A DNA stretch of 64,000 nt from Bradyrhizobium sp. WSM1743 (GCF_000473065.1 NZ_AXAZ01000022.1:1-64000), one strand, 5' to 3'. Positions 26,738 through 35,866 are shown, numbered from the stretch's first letter. A program made the numbers and translations. Notes: generated from the sequence alone by a model not told the origin.

Positions 26738-27319
26738 ATGCCATCGCCTGCACCTACGAGATTCACGCTCCGGAAAGCGCTGGCCCGGTTTCGCGGCAAC
26801 CGCCGCGGCTCCGCAGCCGTCGAGTTTGCGCTGGTCGCACCGATGTTCTTCGGGTTGCTATTCGCCATCATCGAGACGGCACTGATGTTCTTCTCGGGCC
26901 AGGTGCTCGAGACCGTCGCGCAGGACTCCGCGCGCGCGATTCTGACCGGCCAGGCGCAGGCACAGGGCGGCTCGGTGGCGGCCTGCCAGACCACGCCCAA
27001 CACGGTCTCTGCATGCGATCAGACGTCGTTCAAGACCTATGTCTGCAGTAAAATCCCGGCGCTGTTCGATTGCAGCAAGCTTTACATCGACGTTGTCAGC
27101 ACCAGCTCCTTCGGGACGCTCAGCCTCACCAACTATGGTGATTCCTGCAATTTCAACCCAACCGGCATGCAGTACAGTGCCGGGACCTCCGGCCAGGTCG
27201 TCGTGGTGCGCCTGTTCTATCAGTGGCCGCTCATCGTCACCGGCCTCGGCTACAACATGGGATGCAGCAACAAGCGGCTGATGGTGGCGACAGCGGCGTT
27301 CAAGAACGAACCCTTCTGA
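26738..27319 (+). CDS. tadE: TadE-like pseudopilin
   Basis: A 193-residue pseudopilin. A basic N-terminus ends in RRGSAAVEFALVAPMFFGLLFAII, the TadE motif with the conserved Glu after the CpaA cleavage site and a TM helix (about residues 31-52). The periplasmic part holds several Cys (CQTT, CDQTS, CSK, CNF, MGCSNK), which may form disulfides. It is followed 5 bp later by a second pseudopilin. Confidence 0.88.
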   Translation: MPSPAPTRFTLRKALARFRGNRRGSAAVEFALVAPMFFGLLFAIIETALMFFSGQVLETVAQDSARAILTGQAQAQGGSVAACQTTPNTVSACDQTSFKTYVCSKIPALFDCSKLYIDVVSTSSFGTLSLTNYGDSCNFNPTGMQYSAGTSGQVVVVRLFYQWPLIVTGLGYNMGCSNKRLMVATAAFKNEPF

Positions 27320-27324
27320 GGCAG

Positions 27325-27957
27325 ATGGATCTGAGCGGATCGATGCAGGCGATTGCGAATATCTGGAGGAATGCACGTCGCTCGGTGCGCGACTTCGTCG
27401 CGGACAAGCGCGCGCTCGCGGCGACCGAATTTGCGGTCATCGTACCGCTGATGTTGGTCATGTTTTTCGGCACCGTCGAATTTTCGTCCGCCGTGGCGAT
27501 CGATCGCAAAGTCACGCTGATCGCGCGGACGCTGTCCGATTTGACGTCGCAGTCGACGACGCTCGCCGATGCCGACATGAAGAACACGTTCACGGCAAGC
27601 ATTTCGGTCATCATGCCTTACGACGCTACGCTCGTGAAAGGCACGATTTCCCAGATCTACATCGACGCCAACAGTATCGCCACGGTCCAGTGGAGCAAGG
27701 CCGGCACCATTGCGAGCGGCGCGACGCAAGCCACTCTGGCGACCTCGACTCGGAAAGCCGGCGATAAGGTCACCGCGATGATTCCCCCGACGCTGTTGAT
27801 CCCGTCGAGCTATCTCATACTGAGCGAAGCCAACTACACTTACACGCCGACCGTCGGTTACGTGTTGAAGTCGAGCATAACGCTGAGCGATCTCTCCTAC
27901 ACGCGGCCGCGCCAAGTCACCTGCGTGCCCTACAACGGCGTACCATCGACGTGTTGA
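27325..27957 (+). CDS. TadE/TadF-like pseudopilin
   Basis: 210 residues from the ATG at 27325. The N-terminal DKRALAATEFAVIVPLMLVMFF matches the pseudopilin cleavage/TM region with conserved Glu. The rest is a beta-rich periplasmic region with a terminal Cys pair (VTCVPYNGVPSTC). It is co-transcribed with the TadE gene. No TadG-like long pseudopilin was found in the window. Confidence 0.82.
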   Translation: MDLSGSMQAIANIWRNARRSVRDFVADKRALAATEFAVIVPLMLVMFFGTVEFSSAVAIDRKVTLIARTLSDLTSQSTTLADADMKNTFTASISVIMPYDATLVKGTISQIYIDANSIATVQWSKAGTIASGATQATLATSTRKAGDKVTAMIPPTLLIPSSYLILSEANYTYTPTVGYVLKSSITLSDLSYTRPRQVTCVPYNGVPSTC

Positions 27958-27981
27958 AATTTGCGAGCCGACCCTGAAATG

Positions 27982-28015
27982 AAAAAGGCCGTGCGTGACG
28001 CACGGCCTTTTGTTT
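27982..28015. terminator. Bidirectional terminator between the pseudopilins and cspA
   Basis: AAAAAGGCCGTGCG/CGCACGGCCTTTTG hairpin with an A-run on one side and a T-run on the other, placed between convergent genes. It ends both transcripts. Confidence 0.85.
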
Positions 28016-28059
28016 GCTCTGCCTCGCTCGAGCCGATCGGGGCCACGGGCCCGGCGGGC

Positions 28060-28272
28060 TCAGCTCGCAGCGCGGAGGTTGTCCGCCGCCGACTTGCCGG
28101 AGCGGCGGTCGGCCACGATCTCGTAGGAGATTTTCTGGCCTTCGCGCAGCGAGCCGAGACCGGCGCGCTCCACGGCGCTGATGTGAACGAACACGTCTTG
28201 GCCGCCGTCGTCGGGCTGAATGAAGCCATAGCCCTTGGTTGCGTTAAACCACTTCACGGTTCCCATGCTCAC
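28060..28272 (-). CDS. cspA: Cold-shock family RNA-binding protein
   Basis: A 70-residue single CSD protein (RNA chaperone). RNP1 KGYGFIQP and RNP2 VFVHIS are intact. The start [14 protein letters not shown] has a second Met two codons in. A 262-bp gap upstream, with no other gene, could house a structured leader as in other csp genes. Confidence 0.95.
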   Translation of the reverse strand: MSMGTVKWFNATKGYGFIQPDDGGQDVFVHISAVERAGLGSLREGQKISYEIVADRRSGKSAADNLRAAS

Positions 28273-28466
28273 GGGGGTAGTCCCTTCTCAGATAACACAG
28301 TGTCAGAGCCCGCTTGCGCGGGCAGGTTAGATCGAATTTCTGGAAGGGTCGTCAGCGTGTCTGAACCGGCTGTACCGGTGGATGCTAATGTCGTCCGGCC
28401 GAAAATCGATTAATTCATTTTATCGAAAACAGGGGTCCGAAACAATCCGGACACGCACGATTTTTT

Positions 28467-28492
28467 GATCCGCCGTGAGTCAACGGCGGATC
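28467..28492. other. Perfect 10-bp stem-loop between infA and cspA
   Basis: GATCCGCCGT-N6-ACGGCGGATC. It lies 42 bp past the infA stop on the minus strand. The T-run is on the wrong side for an infA terminator, so it is a weak terminator at best, or a structure in the cspA promoter region. Confidence 0.45.
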
Positions 28493-28534
28493 AACATACA
28501 GGTCGGAATTTTATCCCGCGCCCCAGCGGCCGAC

Positions 28535-28822
28535 TTAGCGGCGGCGGAACTGGCCGCCGCGCTGTCCGGGCCGGGGCGGTCCGCCCGCCGTGCTGGGACG
28601 TTCGTCCTTGTGGCGGAAAATCAGCCGGCCCTTCTCAAGGTCATAGGGCGACATCTCCACCGTCACGCGGTCGCCCGCGAGCGTCTTGATGCGGTTCTTC
28701 TTCATCTTGCCGGCGGTATAGGCAACGATCTCGTGTCCGGCGTCGAGCTGCACGCGGTAGCGGGCGTCGGGGAGGATTTCGGTGACCAGTCCTTCGAACT
28801 GGATCAGCTCTTCCTTAGCCAT
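28535..28822 (-). CDS. infA: Translation initiation factor IF-1
   Basis: An essential OB-fold factor binding the ribosomal A site. Residues 1-72 match IF-1 ([55 protein letters not shown]). A Gly/Arg-rich C-terminal extension to residue 95 ([12 protein letters not shown]) goes beyond the usual 72 residues and resembles RNA-binding tails. It starts 23 bp after the helicase gene, so it is likely co-transcribed. Confidence 0.95.
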   Translation of the reverse strand: MAKEELIQFEGLVTEILPDARYRVQLDAGHEIVAYTAGKMKKNRIKTLAGDRVTVEMSPYDLEKGRLIFRHKDERPSTAGGPPRPGQRGGQFRRR

Positions 28823-28845
28823 GAATTTCTCCAGGTCGTGGACGG

Positions 28846-30405
28846 CTAGTGCGAATAGGGTTTGCGGTTCGGTTGGCTGTTTGGCCGACTCTCGCGGCGC
28901 AAAAAGGCAACGCCTTGTATCCCATCAGGCGTCCCGGCGCTATGCGCGGAACGGTGTTCCGGACGTTCGAGAGGCGATGAATGCATCTTACCACCGGAGC
29001 GGCGGCGGCGAGAACCCTTCGAGGCATTCGGGCCGCTGCCGGGCCGCCCGTCGGCATGCCTCGCCTCGGCGTGCCGACCTTCACCGTGCCTGCCGTCGCC
29101 CTGCTTGCCGGCGCTATGGTGGCGCCCGTCGGCGTGCCGTTCGTCGGCACGCCGCCCGTCACCATGCCGTGCGCCTTGCGGGCGCTGGCCGGGGCGGCCG
29201 CCCGGCCTGCCCTGTCGTTGCTGCGACGGGGCGGGCCCGGCATCGCGGCGGCCGGCGTCGGTGCGGTGGTCCTCCCGCGGCAGCGCCACGCGGATCAGCC
29301 GCTCGATGTCACGGAGATAGCTGAGCTCCTCTCCGCCCGCAACGAGCGAGATCGCGGTGCCGTCGGCGCCGGCGCGCGCGGTGCGGCCGATGCGGTGGAC
29401 GTAAGTTTCCGGCACGTTGGGCAGATCGAAATTGATCACGTGGCTGATGCCGTCGACGTCGATGCCGCGGGCGGCGATGTCGGTGGCGACCAGGGTGCTG
29501 ATCTCGCCCGAGCGGAACTGAGCGAGCGTACGTTCGCGGTGATTCTGCGATTTGTTGCCGTGGATGGCGTTGGCGGCGATGCCGGCCTTGGCCAGCGTCT
29601 TCACCACCTTGTCGGCACCGTGCTTGGTGCGGGTGAAGACCAGCGCGCGGTTGATCGCCTCGTCCTGCAACAGCTTGGTCAGGAAGGCGGGCTTGGCCGT
29701 GAAGTCGACCTGCAGGATGCGCTGGTTGATCCGCTCGGCGGTCGAGGACACCGGGGTCACCGCGACGCGGGCGGGATCACGCAGCATGGAATCCGCGAGC
29801 TCGGCGATGTCCTTCGGCATGGTGGCCGAGAAGAACAGCGTCTGCCGTTTGATCGGCAGCTTGGCGACGATTTTGCGGATGTCGTTGATGAAGCCCATGT
29901 CGAGCATGCGGTCCGCCTCGTCGAGTACGAGGAATTCAACACTCGAAAGCTTCAATCCGTTGCTCTGCACGAGGTCGAGCAGGCGGCCGGGGGTGGCGAC
30001 CAGCACGTCGACGCCCTGCATCAGGGCACGGACCTGGCGGCCCATCGGAACGCCGCCGATGGCCAGCGTCGAGGACAGGCGGATGTGGCGGCCATAGGCG
30101 TTGAAGCTGTCGAGGATCTGGCCGGACAGTTCGCGGGTCGGCGACAGCACCAGCACGCGGGCGGTCTTGGGCTGAGGCTTGATGCGGTTCTCGAGCAGAC
30201 GGTGCAGGATCGGCAGCGCGAAGGACGCGGTCTTGCCGGTGCCGGTCTGGGCGATGCCGACGACGTCGCGGCCGGTCAGCGCCAGCGGGATGGTCTGGGC
30301 CTGGATCGGGGTCGGGGTGACGTAGTTTTCTTCTTTGAGGGCGCGGGAAATGGGATCGGCCAGGCCGAAGTCCTGAAAGGAAGTCAAAAGAGGGGTTCTT
30401 TCCAT
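28846..30405 (-). CDS. rhlE: DEAD-box RNA helicase, RhlE type
   Basis: 519 residues from the ATG at 30405. The helicase core shows Q-motif PTPIQAQ, motif [29 protein letters not shown], and [10 protein letters not shown]. Its C-terminal tail (about 380-519) is extended and rich in His, Gly, Arg and Asp, with imperfect repeats such as [14 protein letters not shown]. The ATG has no Shine-Dalgarno sequence. A GTG 20 codons upstream (30465) is an alternative start. It is likely involved in ribosome assembly or cold adaptation, given infA and cspA next to it. Confidence 0.9.
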   Translation of the reverse strand: MERTPLLTSFQDFGLADPISRALKEENYVTPTPIQAQTIPLALTGRDVVGIAQTGTGKTASFALPILHRLLENRIKPQPKTARVLVLSPTRELSGQILDSFNAYGRHIRLSSTLAIGGVPMGRQVRALMQGVDVLVATPGRLLDLVQSNGLKLSSVEFLVLDEADRMLDMGFINDIRKIVAKLPIKRQTLFFSATMPKDIAELADSMLRDPARVAVTPVSSTAERINQRILQVDFTAKPAFLTKLLQDEAINRALVFTRTKHGADKVVKTLAKAGIAANAIHGNKSQNHRERTLAQFRSGEISTLVATDIAARGIDVDGISHVINFDLPNVPETYVHRIGRTARAGADGTAISLVAGGEELSYLRDIERLIRVALPREDHRTDAGRRDAGPAPSQQRQGRPGGRPGQRPQGARHGDGRRADERHADGRHHSAGKQGDGRHGEGRHAEARHADGRPGSGPNASKGSRRRRSGGKMHSSPLERPEHRSAHSAGTPDGIQGVAFLRRESRPNSQPNRKPYSH

Positions 30406-30566
30406 GTCAAAAGCGGGCGCCCACGCTGGTTCCGCGTGGCGCGCGCAAAGGTGTCGAGAAGACACCTGCGTGTTTGGGGTGTCGGATGGCTTGGGTGGCT
30501 ATGGGGCAAGCCAGAGGCCCGGAGGGGCTTAAGAACACGCGGCTCGCTACGACCCTTGATTCGCAA
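30384..30566 (-). CDS. Possible leader ORF overlapping the rhlE start
   Basis: A frame from TTG at 30566 (or ATG at 30584) to a stop at 30384, ending inside rhlE. The TTG is preceded by GGAGGAG at ideal spacing, whereas rhlE itself has no such site. The 60-residue product is Arg/Pro-rich (IKGRSEPRVLKPLRASGLP) and unrecognised. It may exist to couple ribosomes onto rhlE rather than for its product. Confidence 0.3.
   Translation of the reverse strand: MRIKGRSEPRVLKPLRASGLPHSHPSHPTPQTRRCLLDTFARATRNQRGRPLLTWKEPLF
30421..30467 (-). promoter_or_regulatory. Paired stem-loops in the rhlE leader
   Basis: CCACGC/GCGTGG (30421-30439) and AGGTGTC/GACACCT (30449-30467) form two neighbouring hairpins 15-60 nt before the rhlE ATG. 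They may hide or expose the start region, as in cold-regulated helicase mRNAs. Confidence 0.4.
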
Positions 30567-30817
30567 GAGGTCTCCTCCGCTCATATGGAACATCGAACGG
30601 GCGCTTTCAAGGCAAGTCGGCCTCAAACGGCGGTTGCGGTGCAGAAATAGTTATGCCGGAAATTTAGCCAGATTTGGCAATTTGCTCAGAAAATAACCTG
30701 CCTGCCGCTTTCGCATACATTTATGTTGTCTATAATTTAGGCGACTTAGCTGCGGCGAAACTTCGATTTCTGACAATTATGTCAGCAGAATCAATAAGTT
30801 GATAGGTGCTCAGGCCA

Positions 30818-30832
30818 TGGCATGGTTCTTGC
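30818..30832 (+). promoter_or_regulatory. Sigma-54 (RpoN) promoter of urtABCDE
   Basis: TGGCATG-GTTC-TTGC matches TGGCACG-N4-TTGC with one change, and the GG (30819-30820) to GC (30831-30832) spacing is exactly 10. A transcript would begin near 30844, 64 bp before the urtA ATG. It predicts nitrogen (NtrC) control of urea uptake. Confidence 0.75.
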
Positions 30833-30907
30833 GATTCCATTAATCGCAGGCGGCCGTGGGGCCGTTTCGCAGCGTTTTCACGTCTGCGTCAGGGAGATGA
30901 GACACTC

Positions 30908-32236
30908 ATGTTTAGCAAATCCACTCACGATATAGCGGCGTCATTTAGCCGCCGCGGCGTGCTCGCCGCGACCGCCGGACTGTTGCTTGGTCTGGCTTCA
31001 TTGACTGGCGCGAAGGCCGCGGACGACACCATCAAGGTCGGCGTGCTCCACTCCCTGTCCGGCACCATGGCGATCAGTGAAACCACGCTGAAGGACACCA
31101 TCCTCTTCCTGATCGACGAGCAGAACAAGAAGGGCGGCGTGCTTGGCAAGAAGCTGGAAGCCGTCGTCGTCGACCCCGCGTCGAACTGGCCGTTGTTCGC
31201 CGAAAAGGCGCGCGAGCTGATCACCAAGGACAAGGTCTCGGTGGTGTTCGGCTGCTGGACCTCGGTGTCGCGCAAGTCGGTGCTGCCGGTGTTCAAGGAG
31301 CTGAACAACATCCTGTTCTACCCCGTGCAGTACGAGGGCGAAGAAAGCGAGCGCAACGTGTTCTACACGGGTGCTGCGCCGAACCAGCAGGCGATCCCCG
31401 CCGTCGACTATCTGATGAAGGAAGAGAAGGTGAAGCGCTGGGTGCTCGCGGGCACTGACTACGTCTATCCACGCACCACCAACAAGATCCTGGAAGCCTA
31501 TCTGAAGTCGAAGGGTGTCGCCCAGGAAGACATCATGATCAACTACACGCCGTTCGGTCACTCCGACTGGCAGACGATCGTGGCCGACATCAAGAAGTTC
31601 GGCTCGGCCGGCAAGAAGACCGCGGTAGTCTCGACCATCAACGGCGACGCCAACGTTCCTTTCTACAAGGAGCTCGGCAACCAGGGCATCAAGGCGAAGG
31701 ACATCCCGGTCGTGGCGTTCTCGGTGGGTGAGGAAGAGCTCGCCGGCATCGACACCAAGCCGCTGGTCGGCCATCTCGCCGCCTGGAACTACTTCCAGTC
31801 GATCAAGACAAAGGACGGATCGAACGAGAAGTTCATCAAGGACTGGCAGGCGTACACCAAGAACCCGAAGCGCGTGACCAATGACCCCATGGAAGCGCAC
31901 GTGATCGGCTTCGCCATGTGGGTGAAAGCGGTCGAAAAGGTGAAGTCGACCGATCCGGACAAGGTGATCGACGCGCTGCCCGGCATCGAGGCGCCGAACC
32001 TGACCGGTGGCGTGTCGAAGATGCTGCCGAACCACCACATCACCAAGCCGGTGTTCATCGGCGAGATCAAGGGCAACGGCCAGTTCGACGTGGTCTGGAA
32101 GACCCCGGGCCTCGTCGCGGGCGATGCCTGGTCGAAGGAGCTTGACGGCTCCAAGGACCTGATCGGCGACTGGGTCGGCAAGAAGTGCGGCAACTTCAAC
32201 ACCAAGACCAACAAGTGCCTCGGTTCGGGCTCCTGA
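30908..32236 (+). CDS. urtA: Urea ABC transporter substrate-binding protein
   Basis: A 442-residue periplasmic urea receptor. The ATG at 30908 gives a Tat-type signal (SRRGVLAATAGLLLG, cleavage near GAKAAD). The mature part has the urea/amide-binding fold: VGVLHSLSGTMAIS, FGCWTSVSRKSVLPV, FYPVQYEGEE and HHITKPVFIGEI. It is the first gene of urtABCDE, right behind the -24/-12 promoter. The periplasmic protein is usually made in excess over the permeases. Confidence 0.96.
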   Translation: MFSKSTHDIAASFSRRGVLAATAGLLLGLASLTGAKAADDTIKVGVLHSLSGTMAISETTLKDTILFLIDEQNKKGGVLGKKLEAVVVDPASNWPLFAEKARELITKDKVSVVFGCWTSVSRKSVLPVFKELNNILFYPVQYEGEESERNVFYTGAAPNQQAIPAVDYLMKEEKVKRWVLAGTDYVYPRTTNKILEAYLKSKGVAQEDIMINYTPFGHSDWQTIVADIKKFGSAGKKTAVVSTINGDANVPFYKELGNQGIKAKDIPVVAFSVGEEELAGIDTKPLVGHLAAWNYFQSIKTKDGSNEKFIKDWQAYTKNPKRVTNDPMEAHVIGFAMWVKAVEKVKSTDPDKVIDALPGIEAPNLTGGVSKMLPNHHITKPVFIGEIKGNGQFDVVWKTPGLVAGDAWSKELDGSKDLIGDWVGKKCGNFNTKTNKCLGSGS

Positions 32237-32321
32237 TCCGGATCTGACACTCCAATTGCACGACTGGAGAGGGCGGCGATCCCGCCGCCTTCTCCTCTCA
32301 TTTCTGCCGGGGTCATTCACA

Positions 32322-33929
32322 GTGCCAGCCCATTTGTCTGCCCGTCTCTGCTCGCTTGCACTCGCGCTGTTTCTGATCGCGTTCGCGCTACCGGCCTTCG
32401 CCGGTCCGTTCGAGGATGCGGTCGCCAAATTCGCCAATGACGATTTTTCCGACACGGAAGAGGCGATCGGCGTGGTCGCGGGCAGCGGCAACAAGCTGGC
32501 TTTCCCCATCATCAGCGCGCTCCAGGACGGCCGCCTCATGGCCGATCCTGATAGCAAGAAGGTTTACGTCACCGGCGCCGACGGCAAGTCGATCGACGCT
32601 GCGACCGGCGAGGCCGTCGCCAGCGTTCCCGACAGTGCGAGCGCGGTTCGCCTCAACAACCGCCTGCGCCGCAGCGTCGACGCCGCGCTCGGCAGCCTGA
32701 CGCTGCAGTCGCCGGATGTCGGAACGCGCCTGCAGGCTGCGCAGTCCGTCTTCAAATCGCATGAGGAGACCGCGCTCGAGGCGGTCGAGGCCGCGCTCGC
32801 CAAGGAAAGCAACAGATCCGTCAAGGCCGCGCTCGGTGAGGCCCGCGCCGCGATCCTGCTGTTCAAGTCCGATGCAACGGAGGTCGAGAAGCTCGAGGCC
32901 GTCGCCACCCTCAAGGCGCGCGGCGATCAGGAGGCGCTGGCGCTGCTCACCGGCATGGGCGATCAGCCAGCGTCGGTGACCAAGGCCGCGGCGAGCGCGA
33001 TCGGATCGATCCAGAACTCACTCGCGGTCTGGTCCATGGTGCAGAACGCCTGGTACGGCCTCTCGCTCGGCTCGGTGCTGCTGCTCGCCGCGATCGGGCT
33101 CGCCATCACCTTCGGCGTGATGGGCGTCATCAACATGGCCCATGGCGAGATGGTGATGTTAGGGGCCTACACCACCTTCGTGGTGCAGGAGGTGATCCGC
33201 AGCCGCTATCCCGGCCTGTTCGACTATTCGCTGCTGATCGCCGTACCGCTCGCCTTCCTCGTCGCCGGCGCCATCGGCGTGCTGATCGAGCGCAGCATCA
33301 TCCGTTTCCTCTACGGCCGGCCGCTGGAAACGCTGCTGGCGACCTGGGGTCTGTCGCTGGTGTTGCAGCAGGCGGTGCGCACCATGTTCGGCCCGACCAA
33401 CCGCGAGGTCGGTAACCCATCCTGGATGAGCGGCGCGTTCGAGCTTGGCCAGATCACCATCACCTATAACCGGCTCTGGATCCTTCTCTTCACGCTCGCG
33501 GTGTTCGCGATCCTGCTCGCGATGCTGCGCTACACCGCACTGGGCCTCGAGATGCGCGCCGTGACGCAGAACCGCCGCATGGCGGCCTCGATGGGCATCG
33601 CCACCTCGCGCGTCGACGCGCTCACCTTCGGCCTCGGCTCGGGCATTGCCGGCATCGCCGGGGTGGCGCTGTCGCAGATCGACAATGTCAGCCCCAATCT
33701 CGGCCAGAGCTACATCATCGACAGCTTCATGGTCGTGGTGTTCGGCGGGGTCGGCAATCTCTGGGGCACCCTCGTTGGCGCCTTCACGCTCGGCATTGCC
33801 AACAAGTTCCTGGAACCGGTCGCCGGCGCCGTACTCGGCAAGATCGCGATTCTGGTTCTGATCATCCTGTTCATTCAAAAGCGGCCGCGCGGCCTGTTCG
33901 CGCTCAAGGGCCGTGCGGTGGAAGCATGA
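32322..33929 (+). CDS. urtB: Urea ABC transporter permease UrtB
   Basis: The GTG at 32322 was preferred (535 residues) since it starts directly at a signal peptide (LCSLALALFLIAFALPAFAG). A TTG 22 codons earlier is possible. Residues about 25-240 form an extracytoplasmic helical domain with HEAT-like repeats, common in UrtB but absent from LivH. The LivH-like permease then follows (about 250-535): GVMGVINMAHGEMVMLGAY, GRPLETLLATWGLSLVLQQ, GGVGNLWGTLVGAF. It overlaps urtC by 4 bp. Confidence 0.93.
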   Translation: MPAHLSARLCSLALALFLIAFALPAFAGPFEDAVAKFANDDFSDTEEAIGVVAGSGNKLAFPIISALQDGRLMADPDSKKVYVTGADGKSIDAATGEAVASVPDSASAVRLNNRLRRSVDAALGSLTLQSPDVGTRLQAAQSVFKSHEETALEAVEAALAKESNRSVKAALGEARAAILLFKSDATEVEKLEAVATLKARGDQEALALLTGMGDQPASVTKAAASAIGSIQNSLAVWSMVQNAWYGLSLGSVLLLAAIGLAITFGVMGVINMAHGEMVMLGAYTTFVVQEVIRSRYPGLFDYSLLIAVPLAFLVAGAIGVLIERSIIRFLYGRPLETLLATWGLSLVLQQAVRTMFGPTNREVGNPSWMSGAFELGQITITYNRLWILLFTLAVFAILLAMLRYTALGLEMRAVTQNRRMAASMGIATSRVDALTFGLGSGIAGIAGVALSQIDNVSPNLGQSYIIDSFMVVVFGGVGNLWGTLVGAFTLGIANKFLEPVAGAVLGKIAILVLIILFIQKRPRGLFALKGRAVEA

Positions 33930-35095
33930 CCCCTCACATGCTGACGCGATCGCTCGACCGCAGCGCGACGATCTTCCTCGCCGTCGTTGCGGCCTGCGGC
34001 ATCCTCATCCCGCTTTCCAACCTGCTGCTGCCCGTGGGATCGTTCCTGCAGGTGCCGACCTATCTCGTTGCGCTCTGGGGCAAATATGTCTGCTACGCGA
34101 TCCTGGCGCTCGCGATCGACCTGATCTGGGGCTATTGCGGCATCCTCTCGCTCGGCCACGGCGCGTTCTTCGCGCTCGGCGGCTATGCCATGGGCATGTA
34201 CCTGATGCGGCAGATCGGCACCCGCGGCGTCTATGGCAATCCGATCCTGCCTGATTTCATGGTGTTCCTGAACTGGCAGAAGCTGCCCTGGTACTGGTAC
34301 GGCTTCGACATGTTCTGGTTTGCCGCGCTGATGGTGCTGGTCGTGCCCGGCCTGCTCGCCTTCTGCTTCGGCTGGCTCGCCTTCCGCTCCCGCGTCACCG
34401 GCGTGTATCTGTCGATCATCACGCAGGCGATGACCTACGCGCTGCTGCTCGCCTTCTTCCGCAACGATTTCGGCTTCGGCGGCAACAACGGTCTGACCGA
34501 CTTCAAGGACATTCTGGGCTTCAACGTGCAGGCGGAGGGCACCCGTGCCGCGCTGTTCGCGCTGAGCTGCCTGGCGCTGATCATAGGTTTCCTGATCTGC
34601 CGCGCCATCGTCTCGTCCAAGCTCGGCAAGGTGCTGATCGCCGTGCGTGACGCGGAATCGCGCACGCGCTTCCTCGGCTACCGCGTCGAGTCCTACAAGC
34701 TGTTCGTGTTCACGGTGTCGGCCTGCATGGCCGGTGTCGCCGGCGCGCTCTATGTGCCGCAGGTCGGCATCATTAATCCGAGCGAGTTCGCTCCGGGCAA
34801 TTCGATCGAGGCGGTGATCTGGGTCGCGGTCGGCGGCCGCGGCACGCTGGTCGGCGCCGCGCTCGGCGCCGTCGTCGTCAACTACGCGAAGACGTTCTTC
34901 ACCTCGGGCGTGCTGGCACCGTACTGGCTGTTCATGCTGGGCGCGCTGTTCATCCTGGTGACGCTGCTGCTGCCGAAGGGCATCGTCGGCACCTTCAACG
35001 CCTGGTGGGATTCGTCGAAGGAAAAACGCACTGCGACTTCCGTGAGCGCCGCGGCTGAAGACGGCGTCACCGAACCCAAGATGATGGCGGAGTAA
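33926..35095 (+). CDS. urtC: Urea ABC transporter permease UrtC
   Basis: A 389-residue LivM-like inner-membrane permease that pairs with UrtB. There are about nine TM segments. Family blocks are DLIWGYCGILSLGHGAFFALGGY (about 68-90), RSRVTGVYLSIITQAMTYAL and the C-terminal VGGRGTLVGAALGA. ATGA overlap with urtB. Confidence 0.95.
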   Translation: MTPHMLTRSLDRSATIFLAVVAACGILIPLSNLLLPVGSFLQVPTYLVALWGKYVCYAILALAIDLIWGYCGILSLGHGAFFALGGYAMGMYLMRQIGTRGVYGNPILPDFMVFLNWQKLPWYWYGFDMFWFAALMVLVVPGLLAFCFGWLAFRSRVTGVYLSIITQAMTYALLLAFFRNDFGFGGNNGLTDFKDILGFNVQAEGTRAALFALSCLALIIGFLICRAIVSSKLGKVLIAVRDAESRTRFLGYRVESYKLFVFTVSACMAGVAGALYVPQVGIINPSEFAPGNSIEAVIWVAVGGRGTLVGAALGAVVVNYAKTFFTSGVLAPYWLFMLGALFILVTLLLPKGIVGTFNAWWDSSKEKRTATSVSAAAEDGVTEPKMMAE

Positions 35096-35101
35096 GCGGT
35101 C

Positions 35102-35863
35102 ATGAACGTCATGGACACCCGCGCAACGTCCGCGATGCTCTATCTCGACGGCGTGCACGTCTCCTTCGACGGCTTCCACGCCATCAACAATTTGTCGCTG
35201 ACGCTCGAGCCCGGCGAGATGCGCGCCATTATCGGCCCGAACGGCGCCGGCAAGACCACGATGATGGATATCATCACCGGCAAGACCAAGCCCGACGAGG
35301 GCACGGTGCTGTTCGACGGCGTCACCGACCTGACGCGCCTCGACGAGACCCGCATCGCCGAGCTCGGCATCGGCCGCAAGTTCCAGAAGCCGACCGTGTT
35401 CGAGAGCCAGACCGTGCAGGACAACCTCCTGCTCGCGCTCAATGTCGATCACTCGGTGCGCGGCACGCTGTTCTGGCGCGGCAGCAAGGCGGAGTCCGAG
35501 CGTATCGACAAGGTGCTGGAGACGATCCGCCTCACCGAGGCCCGCAACCGCCTCGCCGGCAGCCTCAGCCATGGCCAGAAGCAATGGCTCGAGATCGGCA
35601 TGCTGCTGGCGCAGGATCCAAAACTGCTGCTGGTCGACGAGCCCGTTGCGGGGATGACCGACGTCGAGACGCACCTGACCGCCGAGCTGCTGAAAGAGAT
35701 CAACAGGACCCATACCGTGATGGTTGTCGAGCACGACATGACCTTTGTGCGCGAGCTCGGCGTCAAGGTCACCTGCCTGCACGAGGGCACGGTGCTCGCG
35801 GAAGGAACCATCGACCAGGTCTCGTCCAACGAGCGGGTCATCGAAGTCTATCTGGGACGCTGA
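35102..35863 (+). CDS. urtD: Urea ABC transporter ATPase UrtD
   Basis: A 253-residue LivG-like ATPase. Walker A GPNGAGKTT (about 45), signature LSHGQKQWLEIG (S-H-G variant typical of UrtD) and Walker B KLLLVDEPVAGM are intact, with the switch His in VVEHDM. It starts 6 bp after urtC. Confidence 0.95.
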   Translation: MNVMDTRATSAMLYLDGVHVSFDGFHAINNLSLTLEPGEMRAIIGPNGAGKTTMMDIITGKTKPDEGTVLFDGVTDLTRLDETRIAELGIGRKFQKPTVFESQTVQDNLLLALNVDHSVRGTLFWRGSKAESERIDKVLETIRLTEARNRLAGSLSHGQKQWLEIGMLLAQDPKLLLVDEPVAGMTDVETHLTAELLKEINRTHTVMVVEHDMTFVRELGVKVTCLHEGTVLAEGTIDQVSSNERVIEVYLGR

Positions 35864-35866
35864 GCG

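Larger units (their letters stand above)
30406..30907. other. 502-bp divergent intergenic region (rhlE / urtA)
   Basis: It holds the rhlE leader with its hairpins and possible leader ORF (30406-30600), an AT-rich stretch with TATAAT at 30731-30736, and the -24/-12 promoter of urtA at 30818-30832. A GGTGCA half-site at 30638 is reminiscent of NtrC boxes, but no convincing full NtrC site was found by eye. Confidence 0.6.

Noticed and set aside
30638..30643. GGTGCA as part of an NtrC site upstream of urtA
   Set aside because: Only one half-site is recognisable. The partner half does not match the expected TGCACC.
28981..30696. 571-codon plus-strand frame over rhlE
   Set aside because: Shadow of the helicase. 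No known motif and no ribosome site.
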